Source: Streptosporangiaceae bacterium
GTDB lineage: Bacteria > Actinomycetota > Actinomycetes > Streptosporangiales > Streptosporangiaceae
DNA: 57,289 nucleotides
Direction of reading: 5' to 3'
NCBI GenBank assembly: GCA_019239975.1
Contig: JAFAZE010000041.1
Coordinates: forward strand, 1-57,289
Shown here: in pieces, positions 1-8,461 of the stretch
Layout: each line of letters opens with the position of its first letter
Numbering within the stretch: position 1 is the stretch's first letter
Notes under the pieces: model-generated
Told to the model about the DNA's origin: nothing
What the model saw: only the letters and a program-made list of their open reading frames with translations
The model's database searches: none
Translations under genes and position numbers: made by a program

Positions 1-249
1 AACCTGCTCGTCCACCACGGGCGGCTGGTGATGATCGACCTGCCGCAGGTGGTCGACGTCATCTCCCATCCGAACGGCCGCGGTTTCCTCGACCGCGACG
101 CCAAGAACGTCGCCACCTGGTTCGCAAGAGCTGGCCATCCTGACGCAGATCCCGAGGTGCTCGCCCGCCTGCTGGCCGAGGTGGCCCGCCTGGCATTAGC
201 CGATGACCGTGAGAACCCCTTCGGCGGGAGCTTGATAGCACTGCTGTAG
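1..249 (+). CDS. RIO-type serine protein kinase, C-terminal fragment
   Basis: The window opens inside this gene; about 82 C-terminal residues are visible, read in frame from base 1. The stretch HHGRLVMIDLPQVVD matches the end of the RIO1-family kinase fold, where the Asp of IDLPQ takes the place of the metal-binding Asp of the DFG loop. The following residues, NGRGFLDRDAKNVATWF, are also typical of RIO1 kinases. RIO kinases are atypical protein kinases linked to ribosome maturation in archaea and eukaryotes; the role of the bacterial members is poorly defined. The start lies outside the window. A strong hairpin follows directly after the stop, so this looks like the last gene of its transcript. 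Confidence 0.8.
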   Translation, partial: NLLVHHGRLVMIDLPQVVDVISHPNGRGFLDRDAKNVATWFARAGHPDADPEVLARLLAEVARLALADDRENPFGGSLIALL

Positions 250-254
250 CACCT

Positions 255-283
255 CCGCCTGGCGCGTCAAGCCCGCCAGGCGG
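255..283 (+). terminator. Hairpin terminator after the RIO kinase gene
   Basis: A perfect 10-bp stem, CCGCCTGGCG paired with CGCCAGGCGG, around a 9-nt loop, starts 6 bases after the stop codon. There is no T-tract, as is common for actinomycete terminators. Confidence 0.65.
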
Positions 284-677
284 ACAGTCAGGACTCGGTC
301 CCGGTGGGCCACTCGGGAGTAACGCATCGCGACCCTGCGAGGAGCATCGCGATCGGGCCGTCAACATGGATGCGGAACGGGTCGACGGCGAGCTCCTGCC
401 CTCCGCCGAGGTCGAGCGTGGCGTCGCATGGCTGAGTCAGTACTGCGTCTGGCCAAGGCCTGCACTCGCGGCCGAGTTTGCATAACGCTCGCTTCCCTCG
501 CAGCTCAGCGAATTGACTACCGTTTGCGATTGACTACGCGGGCGGCATGGTCAATTCATCGTTGCGCGCCTTGATAAGGGTCTGCTTTCCTGAGTCCGGC
601 AAGGGCGGAAACGGCGGTCGGGACGAGGGTCCGCCCGTTTAGGCGCCGCGAATTCCCGCAGATTCCGTGGAGGTGCC
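284..677. promoter_or_regulatory. Intergenic region with repeated TTGACTAC boxes upstream of the secreted toxin-like gene
   Basis: No gene is supported here. At 513-520 and 530-537 the octamer TTGACTAC occurs twice, 17 bp apart. GAATTGAC (510-517) and GTCAATTC (550-557) form a separate inverted repeat. TTGAC resembles a -35 box, so this is the probable promoter or operator region of the gene at 678. The gene's ribosome binding site (GGAGG, 4 nt before ATG) lies at the right edge. The binding protein is unknown. Confidence 0.4.
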
Positions 678-3600
678 ATGAGGTCCCGCGGCCGTATGTG
701 CTCAGCTGCCCTGGTTCGCCTGCGAACTCGCTGCTGCGTCGTCATGGCGCTGGCATTCGCCGCGGTGACGGCCGTGAGCGCGGCACCGTCGGCGGCGAGC
801 GCGGCACCGCCGGTCGGCGCGCATTCCAGCGTCTCGGCCCATCCCGCCGGTTCACTGAACCAGCCCCGGCACCCCGCCCGCCTCGTCGCGCAGCGGACCG
901 TCACCCGCCAGGTGAGTGGCTGCCGCGGTGCACGCATTCCGGTGACGGCGGGCAGGCCCCGTGCGGGTCAGGTGTGCCTGCGAATCGAGCCTGCCCGCCG
1001 CCTGCCGTCCAGCGGGTCAGCGGTGGCGCAACTGCGCCGGGCGCACCCGGCCGGGGTATCGCGGGCGGGCCGGTCCCGGACGGCCGCGGCGCAGGTCACC
1101 CCGCCGGCCCAGTGCAACGTGGCGCCGGGTGGCTGGACCACGCCGGACCCGGACCGGCTCACCACCTGTGAGGGCATGAACTATGCGTGGACGGCGTCGG
1201 TCACCAATTCCGACGGTTCACAAACCCAGACGGGTGAGCTGGACTGGACGGTCTACGAGTGGGCGGTGACGAGCGGGCTGAGCGGCGACCCGACCTGGCA
1301 GCACGGCATGATCCTCGACGTCACGAACGTCTGGGGCAGCCTGTCGTCTGGCATGACGGCGAAACTTCAGTCGACGTGCGACTCCTACACGACGGCCTGC
1401 ACGGCGGTTTCGTCTGTCGTCGACGACAGCCAGACCGTCACCCTCACGGCTGGGACGAGTTACGCCAACTCGTGGGCCGAACAGGACAACGGCGCGGCGG
1501 CCACGGCCAGCGGCCAGGTGGACACCTTCGATAACACGATCGGCCTGCAGTACGACTACGGGCTCGTGGCGGCGGTGAACTACACGCCGTTCACCGGGGT
1601 GGACACCTCCGACGCGGCCGTGCCGCTGAGCCTCCGCTGCGACTCGATCATCGCCAACCCGGACACCGCCACCGGCAACCTTGATGGCTGCGTCAATCAG
1701 CGGTTCGCGCCCACTTTTGTGGTCAACCGCACCACCAGCGGGGCGTCGGCGGACATGATCGCCTGGGCCCAGGCACACCTTTCGGCGGGCTGGGGCGAAA
1801 GGACGCCGCTTCACCGGCTGGCGGACCCGAATGAGCAGGACGCGAACCGGGCCGTCGTCTGCCCCGACAGTCTGGTAAGAGACCCTGACATCTACCTGGC
1901 GAGCTGCGACGAGTTCCCCTTCGCCGCGACCAGGGAAAGTGCCGGAATGCCGGGGTCCGGGGTCACCGACGGCTCTCAGTGCGCACAGCTCACCGCCGTC
2001 CAGACCGGCAACTCGGGAAGCACCGCCAGCCAGTGGGCCATCAACGACCTGGGGACGCCGCCGGGTACCTACAACAGCAGCGCCAAATGCGTGCGGTCGA
2101 TGGTTCCGAAGCCCCTCAACAGCGATGCCGGCTTGCAACTCGGCCGGTTCTATACCAGAGAGAGGGTGGCCGACGGCGAGGCGTTCTACGTGATGGTCAC
2201 CCCCCCGACCGGCGCCGTGGCCCTTCCCGTACCCACCAACTTCACGGTCGTCCCGGTCAGTACCGGGACCCTTCAGCTGACCTGGACCGACAACACCGGC
2301 GGCGCGGCGCAATACGAGATAAGCACCGGGGGTGCAGGGCCATCCACATTCACGCCGGCCGGCGCTGCCAGCTACACCGTGACCGGGCTGACTCCCGGGA
2401 ACCGCTACTGCTACCGCATCCGGGCGTTCACCACGAGCAGGTGGTCGGCGTTTACGCCGAGCGTAAGTCCGTACGTGACATGCGCCACGGCGCCCCTTGG
2501 ATCCTCGGTGCCGCCCGCGGCGCCCACCAACGTGGCGGGCTCCACGCCGAACTCTTACACGACGCACCTGACCTGGACCGACAACTCCGGCGGCACCGCG
2601 CAGTTCGAGATAAGCAACGGCAGCACGTCGGTGCAGGTGGCCGCGGGAACGACCAGCTTCGACTGGGGCGGCCAGTCGCCCGGGACCACCTCGTGCTTCC
2701 AGGTCCGCGCGTTCACCGATGCCGGAGCCTCGGCCTGGGCGCCAGACGCGCCGGGATTGTGTGTCACCACGCCCGCGGCGTCCTGCCAGTCCAGCCTCAA
2801 CACGCCAGACTCGGCCGGCTACCTGGACTTTTACCACGGAACGAGCCTGGCGTACGCCCAGGACATCCAGGCCAACGGCATCGATCTGACCAAGAGCGAC
2901 CCGGATACCGACTTCGGCATGGGCTTTTACGTCACCACCAGCCTGAGCCAGGCACAGCAGTGGGCCCGGAAGAACTTCCGCGGCCAGACCCCGTCGGTCG
3001 TGCACTTCCGCATCCCCGCCAGCTCCCTGGCGCCAGGATCGTTGTGCGGGCTGGTGTTCCCCACCAGCAACCCGCCCGCGGACTTCTTCAGCTTCACCAA
3101 GTGGATCGGCCTGCACACGCCCCCGATCGGCGGGGCTGGCTACGATTTCGTGGAAGGCCCGCTCCTGCTCAACCGCGCCGGGTTCCTGGCCGGCCAGCCG
3201 CCCATCATCGGCGGCCAGCAGGACTCGTTCCACACCGCGGCCGGGGTCGCGATACTCGACCGTGGCTTCACCGAGATCCTTCCGGTGCCCACCGGGCAGT
3301 ACCCGCTGACCATCCACTCCACCGCCAATGACAACTACGTGTCGGCCGAACTGGGGTACACCGGCAACGACTACGCGATGCTGCGGGCACGGGCCGCTGC
3401 TCAGGGCCCATGGGAAATGTGGACCGCGGTAGTACTGAGCAACGGGGAAATCAACCTCCAGTCGCCGGCCAATGGCAACTACGTGTCGGCCGAACTGGGG
3501 TACACCGGCAACGACTACGCGATGCTGCGGGCACGCGCCAGCGTGGCTGGGCCCTGGGAGAGCTTCCAGTTGGTCCCGAACGCGGACGGCACCTACTCGC

Positions 3601-3755
3601 TGCAGTCCACGGCCAATGGCAACTACGTGTCGGCCGAACTGGGGTACACCGGGGACTCATACGCGGAACTGCGCGCGGGGTCAGTCACGATCGGACCACG
3701 GGAGGAGTTCACCGACGACGCGGAACCCTACTCGGCCTGCACGACGTGCGAGTAG
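678..3755 (+). CDS. Secreted multidomain protein: NucA/NucB-like DNase, 2x FN3, DUF3990 ADP-ribosyltransferase-like, fascin-like C-terminus
   Basis: This 1025-residue protein starts at ATG behind GGAGG. A signal peptide covers about residues 1-45 (basic start, Ala-rich core). A beta-rich region of unknown function follows. From residue 410, CDEFPFAATRE together with MVP..N..AG..LGRFY and VADGEAFYV match the NucA/NucB deoxyribonuclease family. Two fibronectin III domains lie at about 516-603 and 613-700. From residue 715, FYHGTSLAYAQDI and DFGMGFYVTTSLSQAQQWA match DUF3990, an ADP-ribosyltransferase-like fold. Residues 876-1025 form three near-identical fascin/beta-trefoil-like repeats (NYVSAELGYTGN). 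Joining two enzyme-like domains with binding modules suggests a secreted effector or toxin; this is inference. Domain assignments are by motif only. The gene seems to be monocistronic or followed by the small gene at 3845. Confidence 0.8.
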   Translation: MRSRGRMCSAALVRLRTRCCVVMALAFAAVTAVSAAPSAASAAPPVGAHSSVSAHPAGSLNQPRHPARLVAQRTVTRQVSGCRGARIPVTAGRPRAGQVCLRIEPARRLPSSGSAVAQLRRAHPAGVSRAGRSRTAAAQVTPPAQCNVAPGGWTTPDPDRLTTCEGMNYAWTASVTNSDGSQTQTGELDWTVYEWAVTSGLSGDPTWQHGMILDVTNVWGSLSSGMTAKLQSTCDSYTTACTAVSSVVDDSQTVTLTAGTSYANSWAEQDNGAAATASGQVDTFDNTIGLQYDYGLVAAVNYTPFTGVDTSDAAVPLSLRCDSIIANPDTATGNLDGCVNQRFAPTFVVNRTTSGASADMIAWAQAHLSAGWGERTPLHRLADPNEQDANRAVVCPDSLVRDPDIYLASCDEFPFAATRESAGMPGSGVTDGSQCAQLTAVQTGNSGSTASQWAINDLGTPPGTYNSSAKCVRSMVPKPLNSDAGLQLGRFYTRERVADGEAFYVMVTPPTGAVALPVPTNFTVVPVSTGTLQLTWTDNTGGAAQYEISTGGAGPSTFTPAGAASYTVTGLTPGNRYCYRIRAFTTSRWSAFTPSVSPYVTCATAPLGSSVPPAAPTNVAGSTPNSYTTHLTWTDNSGGTAQFEISNGSTSVQVAAGTTSFDWGGQSPGTTSCFQVRAFTDAGASAWAPDAPGLCVTTPAASCQSSLNTPDSAGYLDFYHGTSLAYAQDIQANGIDLTKSDPDTDFGMGFYVTTSLSQAQQWARKNFRGQTPSVVHFRIPASSLAPGSLCGLVFPTSNPPADFFSFTKWIGLHTPPIGGAGYDFVEGPLLLNRAGFLAGQPPIIGGQQDSFHTAAGVAILDRGFTEILPVPTGQYPLTIHSTANDNYVSAELGYTGNDYAMLRARAAAQGPWEMWTAVVLSNGEINLQSPANGNYVSAELGYTGNDYAMLRARASVAGPWESFQLVPNADGTYSLQSTANGNYVSAELGYTGDSYAELRAGSVTIGPREEFTDDAEPYSACTTCE
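3332..3652 (+). repeat. Internal direct repeats encoding the fascin-like units
   Basis: A 60-bp segment at 3332-3391 is repeated almost exactly at 3476-3535, and its first 33 bp recur at 3620-3652. Each copy encodes NYVSAELGYTG. Near-identity of the DNA, not only of the protein, points to recent duplication or ongoing gene conversion. Confidence 0.85.
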
Positions 3756-3844
3756 ACACCATGGCGGGCCGTCGGATGAGGGGTGCGCGGCGGCGCCCCG
3801 GGGCCGGTTCGCCCGGGGCCGCTCCTGGGAGGGAGACTCCAGCT

Positions 3845-4129
3845 ATGACCAAGTTCGGCGTACGGGCGACGCCTGCGGCGCGCGACTATATCGACAAGAT
3901 AGCCACCACCATGGTCACGCTGTTCTCCATCCCGCGTGATGAGGCAGTCGGCCGCATCAGCCAGTTCTGGCGCGGCGAGAGTTTTGCCGAACCGGACGAG
4001 CTGCTCGCTCTGTTTCATCAAAGCCCTGAGCACTGGGCCAAGAGGATCTACTACGGCCGTAAGACATGGTGGCTCAGCGAGGGCGATCTGGCTCCGGCGC
4101 CCTATCATCCCGGGAAGGGACCGGCCTGA
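3845..4129 (+). CDS. Small conserved actinobacterial protein of unknown function
   Basis: This 94-residue protein starts at ATG 3845 behind a strong purine-rich site (GGGAGGGAG about 8 nt upstream). Longer in-frame starts have no such signal. The sequence is rich in Trp and Tyr near the end (HWAKRIYYGRKTWWLSEGDL) and begins with a helical, charged segment. From memory it resembles a short hypothetical family widespread in Streptomyces, so it is probably not specific to its neighbour. It lies 89 bp downstream of the secreted toxin-like gene on the same strand, so a cognate immunity role is possible, but nothing in the sequence demonstrates it. No signal peptide or membrane segment is visible. 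Confidence 0.65.
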   Translation: MTKFGVRATPAARDYIDKIATTMVTLFSIPRDEAVGRISQFWRGESFAEPDELLALFHQSPEHWAKRIYYGRKTWWLSEGDLAPAPYHPGKGPA

Positions 4130-4153
4130 CCGGGCCCAGCCGGTGACGGGCGA

Positions 4154-5242
4154 GTGAGCCGCAGACGCGGGCGGCCAACGACCACGACGCACCAAAGGGA
4201 CTCTCCTGACACGTCCCCGTACCTGGTCGACTTGGTTTCGGCGGTGATCGTTCCCGGCGCATTGGTTGACTGTCGGGGATATCTGCTGCAACGTGAACGC
4301 GTGCCGGAAGATAGCGGTCAGCCGGGCCGCGTCGGACGTCCCGAGAAGCCGCTGAATCAAGATGGCGGCCCGGTGACCGCGTTCGCATGCGCGCTGCGCG
4401 CACTGCGCCGCTCAGCTGGTGAGCCCACGTATGCGGCGCTGGCCAAGCGCACCGGCGCATCGGCGAGCGCACTGTCAGAAGCCGCCCGCGGCCGGAGGCT
4501 GGCCAACTGGGCCACCGTGGAGGCGTTCGTCCGCGGGTGCGGCGCCGACCCGCAGGCGTGGCGCCGGCAATGGGAAGCAGCCCGCGGTCAGCCTGCGCAG
4601 CCGGAGGCCCCCGCGCCACAGGAAGCCGGGGCAGAGGATCACTCCGTTCCGGCGACGCTGACATGGCGGCGGCGCAAGGCTGTTGCCGCGGCGGGGGTGC
4701 CCCTGGTCCTGCTGGTCGGGGTCCTCGCCTACACTCAGGTGCCCAGTGCCTCTCCCGCCCCAGCCGCCAGCAGGTCGGTGACGACGCTGCCCTGGACCCG
4801 CGTGACGGGACCCGGCTGCGGAAACAACACAGATGGCGCCCAGAACGACGTCGACCGGGGCTGGAGGCCAGCAGGGGGCGGTTGGACCGGCAACGGGTGC
4901 GGCGGGAAGTCGGTGACCGCGCGGCTGTCGGGTTCCCCTACCTTCTGGGACCGGACCGTCGGATGGACTTTTGAGCCAAAGGCCCGCGGCACTTGCCGGC
5001 TCGATGCCCGCATCCCCGACATCCCCGGAGCAACCGGCGTGGCGACATACCGGATCTTCGGCAAGGATCCAAGCGGAGAGCTGATTTCCGCAGCACGTAT
5101 CGCGCAGGCGCTGCACCGTGGCAGATGGGTTACTCTCGGCACCTATCATTTCCCGGACGGCGTGATCAATGTCGAACTGGGCAACGTCGGCCCCGGAACT
5201 GCGCTCATCGCAGCCGACGCCGTCCGGGCGACCTGTCGCTGA
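4154..5242 (+). CDS. XRE-family HTH protein with one membrane segment and an extracellular domain
   Basis: The frame encodes up to 362 residues. A helix-turn-helix of the XRE type lies at about residues 74-125 (ALRRSAGEPTYAALAKRTGASASALSEAARGRR is seen in two halves). A Pro/Glu linker and one transmembrane helix follow (about 177-196, VPLVLLVGVLAY). An extracytoplasmic domain with paired Cys and Gly/Trp-rich motifs makes up the rest. This layout is common in actinomycetes and resembles anti-sigma-like or membrane-bound regulators that sense outside signals. The first 70 residues before the HTH look non-conserved. GTG at 4301 or 4373 is therefore a plausible true start instead of GTG 4154. No ligand can be named. 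Confidence 0.7.
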   Translation: MSRRRGRPTTTTHQRDSPDTSPYLVDLVSAVIVPGALVDCRGYLLQRERVPEDSGQPGRVGRPEKPLNQDGGPVTAFACALRALRRSAGEPTYAALAKRTGASASALSEAARGRRLANWATVEAFVRGCGADPQAWRRQWEAARGQPAQPEAPAPQEAGAEDHSVPATLTWRRRKAVAAAGVPLVLLVGVLAYTQVPSASPAPAASRSVTTLPWTRVTGPGCGNNTDGAQNDVDRGWRPAGGGWTGNGCGGKSVTARLSGSPTFWDRTVGWTFEPKARGTCRLDARIPDIPGATGVATYRIFGKDPSGELISAARIAQALHRGRWVTLGTYHFPDGVINVELGNVGPGTALIAADAVRATCR

Positions 5243-5304
5243 TGACGGCAGAACGCACGGCCTGCGGACCGGCAGCGGGCGCGGGGAGGATGCCGCGACT
5301 GAGG

Positions 5305-5343
5305 GCCGGCGCGGGCGCGTGCCGCACTCGCGCCCGCGCCGGC
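5305..5343 (+). terminator. Strong hairpin downstream of the XRE membrane protein gene
   Basis: A perfect 15-bp GC stem (GCCGGCGCGGGCGCG and its complement) with a 9-nt loop lies 63 bp after the stop. It is the best terminator candidate between this gene and the chitinase promoter. Confidence 0.6.
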
Positions 5344-5389
5344 GTCCGCGTGCTCCCGGGGCCCCGGTTATCTGCCCGTCTTTCGTGAT

Positions 5390-5403
5390 TGTTAACGCTC
5401 ACA
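5390..5403. promoter_or_regulatory. LacI-type operator upstream of the GH18 gene
   Basis: TGTTAACGCTCACA is a near-palindrome matching the operator inside the araB start (TGTTAGCGCTCACA) at 13 of 14 positions, and the lacI upstream site (TGTTATCGTTAACA). It lies about 160 bp before the GH18 start, with an AT-rich stretch (5455-5490) between that may hold the promoter. Confidence 0.6.
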
Positions 5404-5565
5404 TCCATGTATTTGCAGACTTCTAACGCTGTCGCGAAGTCCCTATCGCCGCGGCGAAACTAGTAGTAAAGTTACCTATTAATTAATTCCCCTCGGTCTA
5501 CCACGCCATCCATGTCGCCCTCGCCGTCAGGACGGCGAGCAGGAACCTCAGGAAGGGACGGATCT

Positions 5566-6744
5566 ATGTCCCGATCGCGTTTGCTCAGAGCGATCCCGCG
5601 TGTATCCACCGTTACATTCGGCGCTGCGCTCCTGTCGCTGGCCGCGGCCGCCGGCACCGCCACCGCCGCGTCCGCCGCCCCAGCGAACAACGCCCCAGCG
5701 AACAGCGCCGCGGCAAGCAGCGCCGCGGCAAGCAGCGCCGCGCACGCCGCCACCCGGACCGCGGCCGCTGACCGGGCTGCCGCCCCGGCCGAATGGCGGG
5801 ACGGCCGGCGGCTGCCCGAGCACGTCTTCTCCCCGTATTTCGAGGCCTACACGACGGACAGCCCGGCGGCCCTGTCCCAGGCGTCGGGCGCCAGGTACCT
5901 GGTGCTCGCCTTCCTGCAGGCGCCGGCCGCGGGCTCGTGCCAGCTCGACTGGAACGGGAACCCGGCCACTCCGGTGGCGCTCTCCACCTACGGCAGCGAC
6001 ATCGCGGCGATCCGCGCGGCGGGCGGCGACGTCGTGCCATCCTTCGGCGGCTACGCCGCCGACACCGGCGGAACGGAGATCGCCGACAGCTGCACGTCCG
6101 TTCCCGCGATCGCCGCCGCGTACGAGAAGGTGATCACGACTTACGGCGTGACCCGGCTGGACATGGACGTGGAATCAAACTCGCTCACCAGCACCGCGGG
6201 AATCGACCGGCGCAACAAGGCGATCGCGATGGTCGAGGCCTGGGCGCACAGGACGGACCGCACGGTGCAGTTCGTCTACACGATCCCGACGTTCGTCACC
6301 GGCCTGACCCCGTCCGGCCTGAGCGTGCTGCAGAACGCCGTGGCCAACCGTGCCCGCATCGACATCGTCAACATCATGACCTTCGACTACTACGACGGCC
6401 AGCCGCACGAGATGGCGAGCGACACGATCACCGCCGCCGGCAATCTCTACAACACGCTGCACCAGCTCTTCCCGGAGAAGTCACCGCACAGGCTGTGGTC
6501 GATGATCGGTGTCACCGACATGATCGGCATCGACGACTACGGCCCGCCGGAGACCTTCACGACCGCCGACGCCGCCACGGTGGAGCACTGGGCGGCCGAA
6601 ACCGGCATCGGCGAGCTCTCCTTCTGGGCGCTGCAGCGGGACAACGGCGGCTGCCCCGGCACCAAGGGTGCCGACAACTGCTCGGGCCTCACCCAGCCCA
6701 CCTGGCAGTTCAGCCACACCTTCGAGCCCTTCACCCGCCGCTAG
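5566..6744 (+). CDS. Secreted chitinase-like glycoside hydrolase family 18 protein
   Basis: ATG 5566 is chosen because GGAAGGGA precedes it; an upstream in-frame ATG at 5512 lacks a good site. The 392-residue product has a signal peptide (about 1-35), an Ala/Asn/Ser-rich linker with a repeated AANSAAASSAAASS pattern, and one GH18 barrel. The catalytic motif reads RLDMDVE, with D199, D201 and E203 in the DxDxE positions; E203 would be the proton donor. NIMTFDYYDG and GELSFWALQRDN are typical of small actinomycete chitinases. It should cut chitin or a related beta-1,4-GlcNAc polymer outside the cell. A LacI-type operator shared with the arabinose operon lies upstream, which is unexpected for a chitinase and may mean a different natural substrate. 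Confidence 0.88.
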   Translation: MSRSRLLRAIPRVSTVTFGAALLSLAAAAGTATAASAAPANNAPANSAAASSAAASSAAHAATRTAAADRAAAPAEWRDGRRLPEHVFSPYFEAYTTDSPAALSQASGARYLVLAFLQAPAAGSCQLDWNGNPATPVALSTYGSDIAAIRAAGGDVVPSFGGYAADTGGTEIADSCTSVPAIAAAYEKVITTYGVTRLDMDVESNSLTSTAGIDRRNKAIAMVEAWAHRTDRTVQFVYTIPTFVTGLTPSGLSVLQNAVANRARIDIVNIMTFDYYDGQPHEMASDTITAAGNLYNTLHQLFPEKSPHRLWSMIGVTDMIGIDDYGPPETFTTADAATVEHWAAETGIGELSFWALQRDNGGCPGTKGADNCSGLTQPTWQFSHTFEPFTRR

Positions 6745-6767
6745 AAGCGGGCTCCGGTGCCGCGCGC

Positions 6768-6822
6768 CATGATCATGGGCCAAAGTACCCCCCATAAGGT
6801 GCCTTTTGACCCATGATCTTGG
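6768..6822. terminator. Long ATGATC hairpin between convergent genes (copy 1)
   Basis: An inverted repeat pairs ATGATCATGGGCCAAA with TTTTGACCCATGATC around a 20-nt loop rich in C and G. It sits between the converging 3' ends of the GH18 gene and araA and could stop transcription from both sides. A second copy of the same sequence type lies at 54620-54675, again between convergent genes. Confidence 0.6.
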
Positions 6823-6994
6823 AAACGGCGCTGCGAGGCACGCACGCTGTCAGGGAGGCGGAGCGGCCGCGGTCGCGGTGATGGCGAGGGTGGCCGCGGC
6901 CGCGGCCTGGATGGTCCGTGCGTCGCCAGCGGGTAGCGGAGCAGGTGCCCGGGGCGCGCTGGGGTGGGGGTGGGGGCGCGCCCCGGGCACGCCG

Positions 6995-8392
6995 TTACAC
7001 CTGTACGAACTCGATGCCGGCGAGGGTGCAGAAGTCCTTCCAGTCCGCTGCGTGATGGCCGAGGTTCATCACCTCGTGGTGCGGTCCGCCATTGCTCAGC
7101 CAGGCGTTCAGGCACTCGCGCAGGCCGCTCGCCGGCCGGAACTGGCCGTACGGCATCTCCAGGGCCGGCAGTTCCTGGCTGTCCAGGTTCTCGCCCTCGG
7201 CGACGACCATGCGGAACCGGTCTCCCTCGAGGGACACCAGCGTCGCGAGCGTCGCCGGGCCCGGCTGGTACTGGAACAGGAACGTCGGCGGGTCGGCGAG
7301 CCGCCCGATGCCCAGCGGCCGCTTGATCAGCCGGACCGGCCGGTCCGTCCTGGCGATCTTCCAGTTTCCCTCGCCCATGTGGCTCTGCAGGATGGAGCCC
7401 GACGGGAAGTCCATCGCGTACATCTCGGTGAAGTGCGCGTCGCCGATCAGCACGTGCCCGGCGGAGACCATGCACGCGGTGAGCACATCGCCTTCGGCGG
7501 CGTACCCGTATCCCTTCGCCATCAGCGACGACGCGGCCGCCAGCGGGAGGCGGCTGAACCGGCCGTCTTCGCCGATCGCGTCGAAGTGCGCTGTGTAGGC
7601 GCCAAAGCCGCGCTCGTTCAGTATCCGCTCGATCGCCACCTGCATGCGGGCATGGTCCTCGCGCTCCTCAGCCGAAAGCCTGGGGTCGATGTCGAACCGC
7701 TCGTCCTCGAAGGCGATGACCTCCGCGACCGCGCTCGCGGGAGCCTCCTGCATGCCGCGGTACAGATCGCCCTGCGCGACCGCGATGATCTCCGGGCCGA
7801 GCGTGCGGACCAGGGCGTTCTCGTCGACCCGGATGTCACCCATCTCGTTCATCGCGTAACCGAAGATCGCGACCTTCAGCTTCTTCCACGCGCTGACCGC
7901 GGCCGCGGCCCGCGCCCACCGGGAAACGTCGGCGCGGAACGTGTCGCTCTTCCAGTCGTCGGTGAGCACCTGGAACCGCTTCCCGGCCCTGACCATGGCG
8001 TTCGCGGTGTCCTGCGCGCCGTGCACGCCCTGGTTGTAGGTCATGTCGGCCATGTCCCAGGCGGGAGTGACGGACGGCTCGGGCTGGATGTTGGCGAGGC
8101 AGACGGGCAGCCGGGATTCGCTCAGCAGCCGGGCCACGCGCATCGCCGGGCCGTAGGTCAGCATCACGACCAGCACGCCGTCAAGATCGCTGTCCTCGAA
8201 CTCGCGCATGGCGCGCTCGGCGTCCTCCCGGTACTTGACCGCCTTGCTCGGGATGAACTCCGCCACGTCGGACAGGTGCGCGGCGAGCTCGGCGGCATAG
8301 CCCTCCTGCCGCTGGGCAATGCCCGGGATCATGTCGTCGTAAAGGTCCTGCATGATGCCGAGGATCCCGATCCTGGGCTTACGGTCGGCCAT
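6995..8392 (-). CDS. araA: L-arabinose isomerase family protein
   Basis: This 465-residue enzyme should convert L-arabinose to L-ribulose in the cytoplasm using a divalent metal. Alignment by eye with E. coli AraA places the four metal/catalytic residues in YAAEGD (Glu), FTEMYAMDF (Glu), SHMGEGN (His) and NGGPHHEV (His). The N-terminal GILGIMQDLYDDMIPGI and the NQGVHGAQDTAN segment fit the L-fucose/L-arabinose isomerase fold. It is the last gene of an araB-araD-araA operon, 69 bp after araD. The sequence is rather divergent from enterobacterial AraA, so a related pentose or deoxyhexose substrate is possible, but the araB and araD partners favour arabinose. The hairpin at 6768-6822 lies downstream. 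Confidence 0.85.
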   Translation of the reverse strand: MADRKPRIGILGIMQDLYDDMIPGIAQRQEGYAAELAAHLSDVAEFIPSKAVKYREDAERAMREFEDSDLDGVLVVMLTYGPAMRVARLLSESRLPVCLANIQPEPSVTPAWDMADMTYNQGVHGAQDTANAMVRAGKRFQVLTDDWKSDTFRADVSRWARAAAAVSAWKKLKVAIFGYAMNEMGDIRVDENALVRTLGPEIIAVAQGDLYRGMQEAPASAVAEVIAFEDERFDIDPRLSAEEREDHARMQVAIERILNERGFGAYTAHFDAIGEDGRFSRLPLAAASSLMAKGYGYAAEGDVLTACMVSAGHVLIGDAHFTEMYAMDFPSGSILQSHMGEGNWKIARTDRPVRLIKRPLGIGRLADPPTFLFQYQPGPATLATLVSLEGDRFRMVVAEGENLDSQELPALEMPYGQFRPASGLRECLNAWLSNGGPHHEVMNLGHHAADWKDFCTLAGIEFVQV

Positions 8393-8461
8393 AACAATCG
8401 CTCCTCACTGAACTCGCCGGGGTCAGCCACGCGCGCGATGAACGCCGCTCGACGCGCCCGT

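Noticed and set aside
1218..3317. Open frame of 699 codons on the minus strand
   Set aside because: It lies opposite the secreted multidomain gene, whose domains are well supported.
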